Origin: Microbacterium sp. SA39
Lineage (GTDB): Bacteria > Actinomycetota > Actinomycetes > Actinomycetales > Microbacteriaceae
Length of the DNA stretch: 64,000 bases
Reading direction: 5' to 3'
NCBI RefSeq assembly: GCF_000967865.1
Contig: NZ_JXRU01000028.1
Span: forward strand, 62,001 to 126,000
Position numbers and translations under genes: made by a program
Notes under the pieces: model-generated
The model's database searches: none
What the model was told of the DNA's origin: nothing
What the model saw: the letters and a program-made list of their open reading frames with translations, nothing else
In this document: one piece after another, positions 17,199 to 24,724 of the stretch
Layout: every line of letters starts with the position of its first letter
Position numbering within the stretch: position 1 is the stretch's first letter

Positions 17199-18032
17199 TC
17201 AGTCCAGGAAGATGTCCGGGAACAGCGCCGAGTCCGGGGTACCGGGGATCGCGGCGTAGCCCGAGAAGTCGGTCTCGCCGTCGGCCTCGAGCACGTCCTC
17301 GACGATGAGCGTCTGTCCGGTGTACGTGGCCGCGGGCTTGAGCAGCACGGCGTACGCGGCATCCGCATAGATGTCGGGCGTGCGGCTCGCGGCCATGACC
17401 TTGTCGCCGCCGAGCAGGTTCTGCACCGCTGCGGTCGCGATCGTGGTGCGCGGCCAGAGGGTGTTGGCGGCGATGCCGTCGCGCGCGAACTCCGCCGCGA
17501 GGCCGAGCGTGGCCATCGTCATCCCGAACTTCGCCAGCGTGTATCCGGTGTGGGCACCGAGCCATTTCGGCGAGGGGTTGAGGGGCGGCGAGAGCGACAG
17601 GATGTGCGGGTTCTCGGCATCCTTCAGGATCGGCACCGCGGCGCGGGAGAGCATGAATGTGCCGCGCACGTTGACGTCCTGCATCAGGTCGTACTTCTTC
17701 GCACCGAGCTCGAGCGAACGCGACAGGTCGATCACGCTGGCGTTGTTGATGACGATGTCTATGCCGCCGAATTCGCCCTGCGTCTTCAGCACGGCCTCGG
17801 TGATGTCATCGTCATCGCGCACGTCGCCGACGATCGGCAGCGCCTGCCCGCCGGCGGCGCGGATCTGCTCGGCCGCGGAATGCACGGTGCCCTCCAGCTT
17901 CGGATGCGGGGTGTCGGTCTTCGCGAGCATGGCGATGTTCGCGCCGTCTCGCGCCGCACGCAGCGCGATCGCGAGGCCGATGCCGCGGCTTCCGCCGGAC
18001 ATCAGGATGGTCTTGCCTGCCAGTGTGCTCAT
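17199..18032 (-). CDS. SDR oxidoreductase, HSDL2-like
   Basis: A 277-residue short-chain dehydrogenase. The nucleotide motif is GGSRGIG (about 13-19), with NNAS and the catalytic YTLAK. The N-terminal half (LAIALRAARDGANIAMLAKTDTPHPKLEGTVHSAAEQI) closely fits bacterial relatives of hydroxysteroid-dehydrogenase-like protein 2, of uncertain substrate, often near acyl-CoA genes. The ATG at 18032 follows AGAAGGTGG; the frame is open upstream only through a palindromic element. It lies downstream of another SDR on the same strand, suggesting one lipid or acyl-CoA route. Confidence 0.88.
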   Translation of the reverse strand: MSTLAGKTILMSGGSRGIGLAIALRAARDGANIAMLAKTDTPHPKLEGTVHSAAEQIRAAGGQALPIVGDVRDDDDITEAVLKTQGEFGGIDIVINNASVIDLSRSLELGAKKYDLMQDVNVRGTFMLSRAAVPILKDAENPHILSLSPPLNPSPKWLGAHTGYTLAKFGMTMATLGLAAEFARDGIAANTLWPRTTIATAAVQNLLGGDKVMAASRTPDIYADAAYAVLLKPAATYTGQTLIVEDVLEADGETDFSGYAAIPGTPDSALFPDIFLD

Positions 18033-18046
18033 CGGCCACCTTCTCA

Positions 18047-18107
18047 TTTCGAATCGCGTGAATTGCAGTTCTTCGGGCTCGAATCCGACCATTTGCGCGA
18101 TTCGAAA
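18047..18107. repeat. Intergenic palindromic element, copy 3
   Basis: TTTCGAATCGCG (18047-18058) pairs with CGCGATTCGAAA (18096-18107). The interior carries CTTCGGGCTCGAATCCGACC, shared in outline with copy 1 (2365-2451), while the stem is shared with copy 2 (2997-3057). It separates the two SDR genes and ends just upstream of the ribosome binding site of the second. Confidence 0.8.
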
Positions 18108-18119
18108 ACCGGGGTCGGG

Positions 18120-18884
18120 TTACTTCGGCGCCATGCGGATCGCGCCGTCGAGGCGGATGGTCTCACCGTTGAGGTAGCCGTTCTCGACGATGTGCGCGAC
18201 CAGCGCGGCATACTCGTCGGGGCGCCCGAGGCGCGCGGGGAACGGAACCTGCTGTCCGAGCGAGTCCTGCGCGGCCTGCGGCAGGCCCATCAGCATCGGC
18301 GTCTCCATGATGCCGGGGGCGATCGTGCACACGCGGATGCCGTACCGGGCGAGCTCCCGGGCGATCGGCAGCGTCATGGCGTGCACGCCACCCTTCGACG
18401 ACGCATAGGCGGGCTGTCCGATCTGGCCGTCGAACGCCGCGACGCTGGCGGTATTGACGATGACGCCGCGTTCGTTCCCGCCGTCGAGGGGCGCGTTCTT
18501 CGCGATGACGGCGGATGCCTGCGACACCACGTTGAACGTGCCGACGAGGTTGATGCGCACCACGCGCTCGAAGTCGGCGAGCGCCGTGGGGTTGCCGTCG
18601 CGGTCGAGCACCTTCGCGGGCGGGGCGATGCCCGCGCAGTTCACGACGACGCGCAGCGGCGCGGCATCCTGAGCTGCGGCGACGGCGGCCCCCACCTCTT
18701 CCGCGCTGGTCACGTCGGCCGGCACGAAGAGTCCGCCGAGCTCCTCCGCGATCTCGGCGCCCCTCGACGAGGCGAGGTCGACGATCGTGACGTGTGCGCC
18801 GGCGGCGGTGAGCCGTCGAGCGGTGGCGAGACCCAGACCGGAAGCTCCGCCGGTGATGAGTGCGCCCTGTCCGCTGATCTGCAT
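18120..18884 (-). CDS. SDR dehydrogenase, 3-hydroxyacyl-CoA dehydrogenase type 2-like
   Basis: A 254-residue classical SDR with GGASGLG (12-18), VNCAGIAPP, a Ser in [11 protein letters not shown] and the catalytic pair YASSK. The insert before the active site ([29 protein letters not shown]) is typical of the HSD17B10/FadB2-like group, which oxidises 3-hydroxyacyl-CoA or 2-methyl-3-hydroxybutyryl-CoA in fatty acid and branched-chain amino acid breakdown. GAAGGAGAAC precedes the ATG. Its neighbour is a second SDR. Confidence 0.9.
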   Translation of the reverse strand: MQISGQGALITGGASGLGLATARRLTAAGAHVTIVDLASSRGAEIAEELGGLFVPADVTSAEEVGAAVAAAQDAAPLRVVVNCAGIAPPAKVLDRDGNPTALADFERVVRINLVGTFNVVSQASAVIAKNAPLDGGNERGVIVNTASVAAFDGQIGQPAYASSKGGVHAMTLPIARELARYGIRVCTIAPGIMETPMLMGLPQAAQDSLGQQVPFPARLGRPDEYAALVAHIVENGYLNGETIRLDGAIRMAPK

Positions 18885-19005
18885 CTGTTCTCCTTCGAAC
18901 GCGACCGTGCGCTCCCTTGCCCTGGAACGCAGTCTCAGCCTACGTGGTTCTCCGTGCAGGCACGAAGTCGGTCCTGGTGTCCGGGCCGTGCGTCAGGATG
19001 GACGG

Positions 19006-19740
19006 ATGACGATGCCCTCAGAGCCGGTCGCCATCCCCGATGAGGTGCGCCTCCTCGCGCGCGGTGCCGACCTCGCCTGCGTGTGGAACAACGACTATGG
19101 CGGGCTGACCTTCCGCGCCACAGGCGCCGGGGATCCGTTCTTCATCAAGTGGGGCCCGCGGAACCTCGAGTTCACACTCCAGGACGAGGCCGAGCGGATG
19201 GCCTGGGCCTCCCGCTGGATCACCGTGCCGACCGTCCTCGAGCAGGGTCAGGACGACACGCACGAGTGGCTCGTGACGGCCGCGATCGAAGGCCTCAGCG
19301 CCGTGGACCCGCGGTGGGTGGCCGAACCCGCGACGGCCGTGCGTGCCGTGGGCGAGGCGCTGCGGGCGATGCACGACACCCTGCCGGTCGACGAATGCCC
19401 CTGGGAGTGGAGCGTCGCGTCCCGGATCGCGAACGCCGAACGCCGCGGCATCCGGGTTCCCGAGGAGCTGCACACCGCCCCTCCCATCGACCGGCTCGCC
19501 GTCAGCCACGGCGACGCCTGCTGCCCGAACACCCTCATCGGCGCAGACGGCCGCTGGGTGGCCCACGTCGACCTCTCCCTGCTGGGCACGGCCGACCGCT
19601 GGGCCGATCTCGCGGTGGCGTCGATGAGCACGGAGTGGAACTACGGCCCCGGGTGGGAGGACGCGCTGATCGAGGCGTACGGCATCGAGCCCGACCGCGA
19701 GCGGCTCGCCTACTATCGCGACCTCTGGAACGCGGCCTGA
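19006..19740 (+). CDS. APH-family phosphotransferase
   Basis: A 244-residue kinase-like protein of the aminoglycoside 3'-phosphotransferase fold. VSHGDACCPNTL supplies the catalytic loop (HGD...N), and HVDLSLLGTADRWADLA takes the place of the usual DxGxxxxxDR...D motif with Leu/Ser substitutions. FFIKWGP holds the ATP-binding Lys. It is shorter than APH(3') (about 265) and has a truncated N-lobe, so substrate and resistance phenotype cannot be assumed; many such actinobacterial proteins phosphorylate small metabolites. Confidence 0.75.
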   Translation: MTMPSEPVAIPDEVRLLARGADLACVWNNDYGGLTFRATGAGDPFFIKWGPRNLEFTLQDEAERMAWASRWITVPTVLEQGQDDTHEWLVTAAIEGLSAVDPRWVAEPATAVRAVGEALRAMHDTLPVDECPWEWSVASRIANAERRGIRVPEELHTAPPIDRLAVSHGDACCPNTLIGADGRWVAHVDLSLLGTADRWADLAVASMSTEWNYGPGWEDALIEAYGIEPDRERLAYYRDLWNAA

Positions 19741-19753
19741 CGCCGCTTCCGGC

Positions 19754-20533
19754 TCAACTCCAGACGAAGCGGAAGGTGCCGGCGAACACGGCGGCGGCGA
19801 GCGCCAGGGCCATGATCGCGACTCCCCCGAGCACAGCGATCCCGTCGCGCGGATGCAGTCGCGACGGCCGCGACCAGGTGCGGGGGATGCCGGATCCGAA
19901 GCCCCGGGCCTCCATCGCCAGCGCGAGCTTCGAGCCTCGACGCACTGCGAAAACGAGCAGCACGAAGGCCATCGAGAAGAATCGCCGCAGCGCGCCGCTG
20001 TCGCCCACGCCGCGGGCACGGCGGGCGAGCCCCATGGTGCGCCAGTCGTCGAGGAACAGGCCGAGCATCCGGGTGCCGGCGAGGATGCCGAGCACGAAAC
20101 GGCTCGGCAGCTTCGCGACCTGCGAGAGCGCATCGGCGAGCTGTGTGGGATCCGTCCCGCCGAACAGCAGGATCGTCGGGAGACCCAAGGCGATCACGCG
20201 CAGGCTCACGGCGATGGCTAGGGCGATCGATCCTTCGCTGATGGTCGCGAAGCCGAACGTCCAGTAGATGCGCCCCTCCGGTTCTGCGTACAGCAGCATG
20301 CTGATCCCGGCGATCGGCGCGAAGATCGCGATCGGCAGAAGGCGTTTCAGCACGGTGCCGAGGCGCAGACCGGTCAGCGGCAGGCAGAGGAACTGCACAC
20401 CGATGGCGACCAGCGCACTCACGACGTCGATCGACGCGAACAGGGGTACGGAGAGCAGCACCGCCAACACCAGCTTGGTCACCGGGTTGACGCCGTCGAG
20501 CCATGCCGCCCGCACCGTTTCGGTCATCGTCAC
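19754..20533 (-). CDS. ykoC: ECF transporter T component (YkoC-like)
   Basis: A 259-residue membrane protein with five to six spans and the EcfT coupling helices with ARG motifs (MGLARRARGVGD, LAMEARGFGSG). It would join the ATPase and S component encoded just upstream into a thiamine-precursor importer. The GTG at 20533 overlaps the ATPase stop as GTGA; an ATG at 20527 is an alternative. Third gene of a riboswitch-controlled operon. Confidence 0.88.
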   Translation of the reverse strand: MTMTETVRAAWLDGVNPVTKLVLAVLLSVPLFASIDVVSALVAIGVQFLCLPLTGLRLGTVLKRLLPIAIFAPIAGISMLLYAEPEGRIYWTFGFATISEGSIALAIAVSLRVIALGLPTILLFGGTDPTQLADALSQVAKLPSRFVLGILAGTRMLGLFLDDWRTMGLARRARGVGDSGALRRFFSMAFVLLVFAVRRGSKLALAMEARGFGSGIPRTWSRPSRLHPRDGIAVLGGVAIMALALAAAVFAGTFRFVWS

Positions 20534-21981
20534 GATGCCGCCCCCAGCTCGATGCGATGCCCGCCGAGGTGTCGGATCACGGCGTCGTCGTGCGTGACCG
20601 CGACGATGGAGCGGCCGCGCGCGATCTCCTCCTGCAGCAGCGCGACGAGCGAGATCCACCCGCGGCGGTCCTGCCCGAACGTCGGCTCGTCGAGCACGAT
20701 CACCTCGGGCGCACCCGCCAGCACGGTCGCCACCGAGAGGCGGCGCTTCTGTCCACCCGAAAGGGAGAACGGGTTTGCGAGCGCGAGAGGTGCGAGGTCG
20801 AGCCGCTCCAGGAGCTCGTCGACGACGGCATCCGTGCGCGCCTGTGTCCACCCGAGGGCGCGCGGTCCCACGGAGAGCTCATCGCGCAGCGTCTGAGCGA
20901 GGAACTGGTGTTCCGGTTCCTGGAACACCATGCCGATGCGGGTGAGCAGCTCGCGTGAGCTCCAGCGGATCGGGCGGATGCCGCGCCGACCGGCGAGTTC
21001 CGGAGCGGCGCGCACTTCGCCGCTGTGCTCGGGGATGAGGCCGGCGAGAGTGAGCGCCAGCGTCGACTTGCCTGCGCCGTTCGGCCCGGTGATGACGGTG
21101 GCGTTCGCCCGCGGCACGTACAGGTCGAGGCCCGACTGCACCACATCTGCGGGGTCTCGAGCGATGGCGAGTCCGCTCGCGGAGAGCGCGTCGGACGCGA
21201 CCACCTGCTCCAACACGGGCAGATCGATGCCGCGGTCGGGCACCCACACTCCCGCATCGGCAAGGGCGGCGCCGTGCTCGGCGAACACCCGGGCGGGCGC
21301 TCCGTCGGCAAGGAGGCCCCCGTCCGCCGCGAGCACGATCACCCGCGTCATCAGGTCGACCCAGATCGGAGTGCGATGCTCGACGACGATCAGCGTCGCA
21401 CCGGTCGCGTCGACGGCGCGCTCGACGCTCGCCCGCACCTCGCGCACACCCTCCGGGTCGAGGTTCGCGGTCGGCTCGTCGAGCAGCAGCAGCCCTGGCC
21501 GCATCGCCAGCACACCGGCGAGCACGAGCCGCTGCTTCTGCCCGCCCGAGAGCGCCTTGGTCGGGTGCTGCAGCGGCACATCCAGACCCAGCGCCTCCAT
21601 CGCCTCGGCGACGCGGCCGGGAATCTCGGATGCGGCGACCCCGAGGTTCTCGCAGCCGAAGGCGATGTCGTCCCCCACCTTGGACAGCACGATGCCGGCA
21701 TCCGGGTCCTGGAGGACCAGCCCCACCTGACCTCGCCGCGACTCGGGCGCCGAGCCGTCGATGAGCAGGGAGCCGGTCCGGTCGCCCTCGTCGGCATCCC
21801 CGAGCACACCGGCCAGCCCCGCGAGGAGCGTGGACTTGCCGGCGCCCGACGCGCCGAGGAGGAGCACCCGCTCCCCCGGCTCGATCGTGAAGCTCACATC
21901 GGCGACGGCCGGACGCTTGCGACCGGCGTACCGCCAGCCCCAGCCCGCAGCCTGCACGCGGGCCGGGGAGGCGAGTGTCAC
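20530..21981 (-). CDS. ykoD: ECF transporter double ATPase (YkoD-like)
   Basis: A 483-residue protein with two complete ABC domains in one chain. Domain 1: Walker A GASGAGKST, signature LSGGQKQRL, Walker B LLLLDEPTANLD. Domain 2: Walker A GPNGAGKST, signature LSGGQKRRL, Walker B VIVLDEPTFGQD. Both catalytic Glu are present, and the late HDD (VAVTHDD) supplies the switch His. It is the fused EcfA-EcfA' pair that powers the HMP/thiamine-precursor ECF importer. The GTG start lies 3 nt after the S-component stop. Confidence 0.9.
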   Translation of the reverse strand: MTLASPARVQAAGWGWRYAGRKRPAVADVSFTIEPGERVLLLGASGAGKSTLLAGLAGVLGDADEGDRTGSLLIDGSAPESRRGQVGLVLQDPDAGIVLSKVGDDIAFGCENLGVAASEIPGRVAEAMEALGLDVPLQHPTKALSGGQKQRLVLAGVLAMRPGLLLLDEPTANLDPEGVREVRASVERAVDATGATLIVVEHRTPIWVDLMTRVIVLAADGGLLADGAPARVFAEHGAALADAGVWVPDRGIDLPVLEQVVASDALSASGLAIARDPADVVQSGLDLYVPRANATVITGPNGAGKSTLALTLAGLIPEHSGEVRAAPELAGRRGIRPIRWSSRELLTRIGMVFQEPEHQFLAQTLRDELSVGPRALGWTQARTDAVVDELLERLDLAPLALANPFSLSGGQKRRLSVATVLAGAPEVIVLDEPTFGQDRRGWISLVALLQEEIARGRSIVAVTHDDAVIRHLGGHRIELGAAS

Positions 21982-21983
21982 GC

Positions 21984-22640
21984 TCAGACCTCGCGCACGT
22001 GCTCTCGCCCGACGGCGAAGCGGTTGAGTGCGCCGGTCACGGCGAGAGCGCGAACGAGCAGCCAGCCGACGACGCCGGCGAGGATCGCACCGGAGATGAC
22101 GACGCTGACCAGGTAGATCGTGTTGAACTCGAACGACTTCAGGATGTTGGGCGAGCTGCCGTAGCAGAGTTCGAACGCCCATGCCGCGGCCGCGGCGCCC
22201 ATTCCGGCGAGGGCGGCGACGACGATGCCGAAGCGTCGGTAGAAGAACAGCGCGAAGATCATCTCCGCTCCGAGACCCTGGACGAGCCCGGAGAGAACGG
22301 TCGAGATGCCCCAGACGTTGCCGATCAGCATCGATACGATCGCCGCGACGAGCTCGACGACCAGTGCGGCACCGGGCTTGCGGATCACGAGGCCGCCGAC
22401 GACCCCGCCGAGCAGCCAGATGCCGACCGCGATGCCTCCGAGGCCTGGCGTGAGGGCGTCGGCGGCGCCGAACCAGGCGTAGCCGATCGTGTTCCAGCCC
22501 CAGAAGACGAGGCCGATCGCGACGCCGAGAACCGCGGCCACGACGATGTCGACGACGCGCCAGCGCCAGAGCTGCGGGTCCGTCAGACCCGGGCGTGCGG
22601 CCGATGCCTTCGCGGCGGATGTGGACGTGGAAGTACTCAT
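21984..22640 (-). CDS. ykoE: ECF transporter S component, YkoE family
   Basis: A 218-residue membrane protein with about six spans. WRWRVVDIVVAAVLGVAIG and FWGWN near the N-terminus, with the GNVWGISTVLSGLVQGLGAE segment, are typical of YkoE, the substrate-binding subunit for hydroxymethylpyrimidine (a thiamine precursor). The ATG follows GGAGGAG, which overlaps the end of a TPP riboswitch. Ligand assignment rests on family resemblance plus the riboswitch. Confidence 0.9.
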   Translation of the reverse strand: MSTSTSTSAAKASAARPGLTDPQLWRWRVVDIVVAAVLGVAIGLVFWGWNTIGYAWFGAADALTPGLGGIAVGIWLLGGVVGGLVIRKPGAALVVELVAAIVSMLIGNVWGISTVLSGLVQGLGAEMIFALFFYRRFGIVVAALAGMGAAAAAWAFELCYGSSPNILKSFEFNTIYLVSVVISGAILAGVVGWLLVRALAVTGALNRFAVGREHVREV

Positions 22641-22647
22641 CTGAACT

Positions 22648-22735
22648 CCTCCCTGCGCTGGCATGACCCAGATCAGGTTCGACGGTCGAAGCGCGATTCG
22701 CTCCCTCTCAGCCCGGCTCGCCGGACTCCCGTGGT
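22648..22735 (-). promoter_or_regulatory. TPP riboswitch (THI element)
   Basis: On the minus strand the conserved blocks appear in order: CACGGGAGTCCGG, GGGCTGAGAGGGA, then ACCGTCGAACCTGATCTGGG and CATGCCAGCGCAGGGAG. These are the pyrimidine- and pyrophosphate-sensing arms of a thiamine pyrophosphate aptamer. Its 3' GGGAGGAG is also the ribosome binding site 8 nt before the ykoE ATG, so TPP probably blocks translation start. Confidence 0.93.
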
Positions 22736-22812
22736 TGTGCTGACGATCCTACCGCGTCCCGACACCCGCCCGCCTCGGGGCCGCTCCGACGCGGATCACG
22801 ACGGACATTCGG

Positions 22813-22818
22813 TACCGT
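22813..22818 (+). promoter_or_regulatory. -10 box TACCGT, leaderless start
   Basis: TACCGT ends 6 nt before the GTG at 22825, fixing that GTG as the start of the carboxypeptidase gene. Confidence 0.45.
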
Positions 22819-22824
22819 AAGCGA

Positions 22825-24609
22825 GTGACCGTTTCAGATCCCGCCGACGAGACGACGGGCGTCGTCGGCGAGGCCGACGCGCCGGAGGCCTCGCCTGACG
22901 CTGAGCGCGCTCCGCTGCCGCTCGACACGGATGCTGCGACGCACACCCCCGACCACGACTCGGCCTTCGCCACCGACGCGTTGTTCGCCGGCGATGCGCC
23001 TCCCCCGGCATCGGCCATCTCGCCCGCTCTTCCGGCGTCGGCTCTCGCCGTCGGTGCGCTCTTCTCCGCTGAGACGGGCGCCGGGCGGACTCGCGTCCTC
23101 GAAGACGCACCCGCTGCCGGCGAGCCCCCGCTGTTCAAGCCTCGCGCGGATGCTCCGGTCAGCGAGGAACCGGTTTCCCCCGGAGCGCCAGCCGTTATGT
23201 GGGCGCCGGCCGAGGATGCGACGGCGATCCTCGAGCCGCCTGCGCAATGGGCCGATGAGGAGGTCGGCGCGACGGCGCTGGCCTGGGTCGACCCGACGAC
23301 CGTCGCCCAGCACACCGAGGTGGCGAGTCTCGACGAGACGACGGAGACCGAGAAGGCGGACGGTCTGATGCGCGGCGCTCGCCTGCGCCCCGCGATCGCG
23401 CGGCCCGCTCTGCTCGTGCCGCTCGGCGTGCTGACCGGGCTGATCGCGGGATACGCGGGCACGACGCTGCTCTGGCCGCTGCACGAGGTTCCCCCGACGG
23501 TGCGGGCGATCGAGTTCGCCACCGTGCCCGCGCCGGCCGCCACCGTCACCTGGCCCGCGCAGGGCAGCGCCGCGGTCGGCATCGCCGGTGTCAGCACCGC
23601 GGCGTCCGCACCGAACGCGGTGAGCATCGCGAGCATCACCAAGGTCGTGAGCAGCCTGATGGTGCTCGACCGGATGCCGCTGGCCCCGGGCGAGCAGGGA
23701 CCGGAGTTCCGCTTCGACCGGGGCGACAGCGCGGAGTACTGGCAGTACCGGATGTCCGACCAGTCGGCTCTGGATGTGCCGGTGAACGGCGTCCTCACCG
23801 AGTACCAGATGCTGCAGGGCACCCTGATGGCCTCGGCGAACAACTACATCGATCGGCTGTCCCAGGAGATCTGGGGATCGGACGATGAGTTCGCGGATGC
23901 CGCAGCCGTGTGGCTGCGCGAGCGCGGGCTCGACGGGATCACCGTCGTCACGCCATCCGGCTTCGACGAGGGCAACGTCGCCACCCCCGAGGCTCTGGTG
24001 AGGCTCGGCGAATGGGCGATGAAGAACCCGGTGTTCGCAGAGATCGTCCGCACGCCGTCGGTGGAACTTCCCGGGGCCGGCACTGTCGTCAACACCAACG
24101 GGATGCTGGCCGACCCCGGCGTCGTCGGCATCAAGACGGGAACGCTCGTCGGCTGGAACCTGCTGACAGCGAAGGATGTGACGGTCGGCGACACGACCGT
24201 GCACCTCTTCGCCGCAGTGCTGAACCAGGCCGACGACGAGCAGCGTCTCGCCGCGACCCGGTCGCTCTTCGCCGAGGCCGAGGCAGCGCTGCAGGAGCAG
24301 GCACCGGCCGTCGCAGAGAGCACGGTCGTCGGCGAGGTGACCACCATCTGGGGCGAGAAGGTCGACGTCATCACTGACGAAGACGCGAACGTCGTGCTCT
24401 GGAACGGCGCGGCGGCGACGTCCACGGCGTCGTTCGAGCTCGGCGACGAGCGCGAGGGGACCGGCGAGGTGGGCACTCTCACCACCGCGGGGCCGCTCGA
24501 CTCCGTCACGACGCCGCTCACGCTCGCAGAGGATGTCGAGGGGCCGAGCCCTTGGTGGCGGCTGACACACCCGTTCGAGCTGCTCGGCGTCCAAGCCGAC
24601 AAGCCCTGA
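22825..24609 (+). CDS. dacB: D-alanyl-D-alanine carboxypeptidase (PBP, S11 family)
   Basis: A 594-residue penicillin-binding protein. Residues 1-185 are disordered and rich in Ala, Pro, Asp and Glu. One membrane span (about 193-220) anchors the C-terminal catalytic domain outside. The S11 motifs are complete: SITK (Ser 270, Lys 273), SAN (337-339) and KTGT (437-440). It trims the last D-Ala from peptidoglycan stem peptides. The cytoplasmic acidic tail is unusually long. The symbol follows common actinobacterial usage; assignment to one paralogue is uncertain. Confidence 0.9.
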   Translation: MTVSDPADETTGVVGEADAPEASPDAERAPLPLDTDAATHTPDHDSAFATDALFAGDAPPPASAISPALPASALAVGALFSAETGAGRTRVLEDAPAAGEPPLFKPRADAPVSEEPVSPGAPAVMWAPAEDATAILEPPAQWADEEVGATALAWVDPTTVAQHTEVASLDETTETEKADGLMRGARLRPAIARPALLVPLGVLTGLIAGYAGTTLLWPLHEVPPTVRAIEFATVPAPAATVTWPAQGSAAVGIAGVSTAASAPNAVSIASITKVVSSLMVLDRMPLAPGEQGPEFRFDRGDSAEYWQYRMSDQSALDVPVNGVLTEYQMLQGTLMASANNYIDRLSQEIWGSDDEFADAAAVWLRERGLDGITVVTPSGFDEGNVATPEALVRLGEWAMKNPVFAEIVRTPSVELPGAGTVVNTNGMLADPGVVGIKTGTLVGWNLLTAKDVTVGDTTVHLFAAVLNQADDEQRLAATRSLFAEAEAALQEQAPAVAESTVVGEVTTIWGEKVDVITDEDANVVLWNGAAATSTASFELGDEREGTGEVGTLTTAGPLDSVTTPLTLAEDVEGPSPWWRLTHPFELLGVQADKP

Positions 24610-24679
24610 CCTGAGGCGCCGTCAGCCGCCATCGGGATCGCTCCGCGTCAGCGGGTCGGACGATCACTCGGGACAGCGG

Positions 24680-24713
24680 AACGCCCCGTCCCGTGGCGAC
24701 GGGACGAGGCGTT
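24680..24713. terminator. Hairpin between convergent genes
   Basis: CGTCCCGT and ACGGGACG form an 8-bp stem with a 4-nt loop, extended by AACGCC/GGCGTT with one mismatch. It lies between the carboxypeptidase end (24609) and the end of the ABC exporter (24725), so it should stop transcription from both sides. Confidence 0.6.
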
Positions 24714-24724
24714 CTGCTCGCGGG

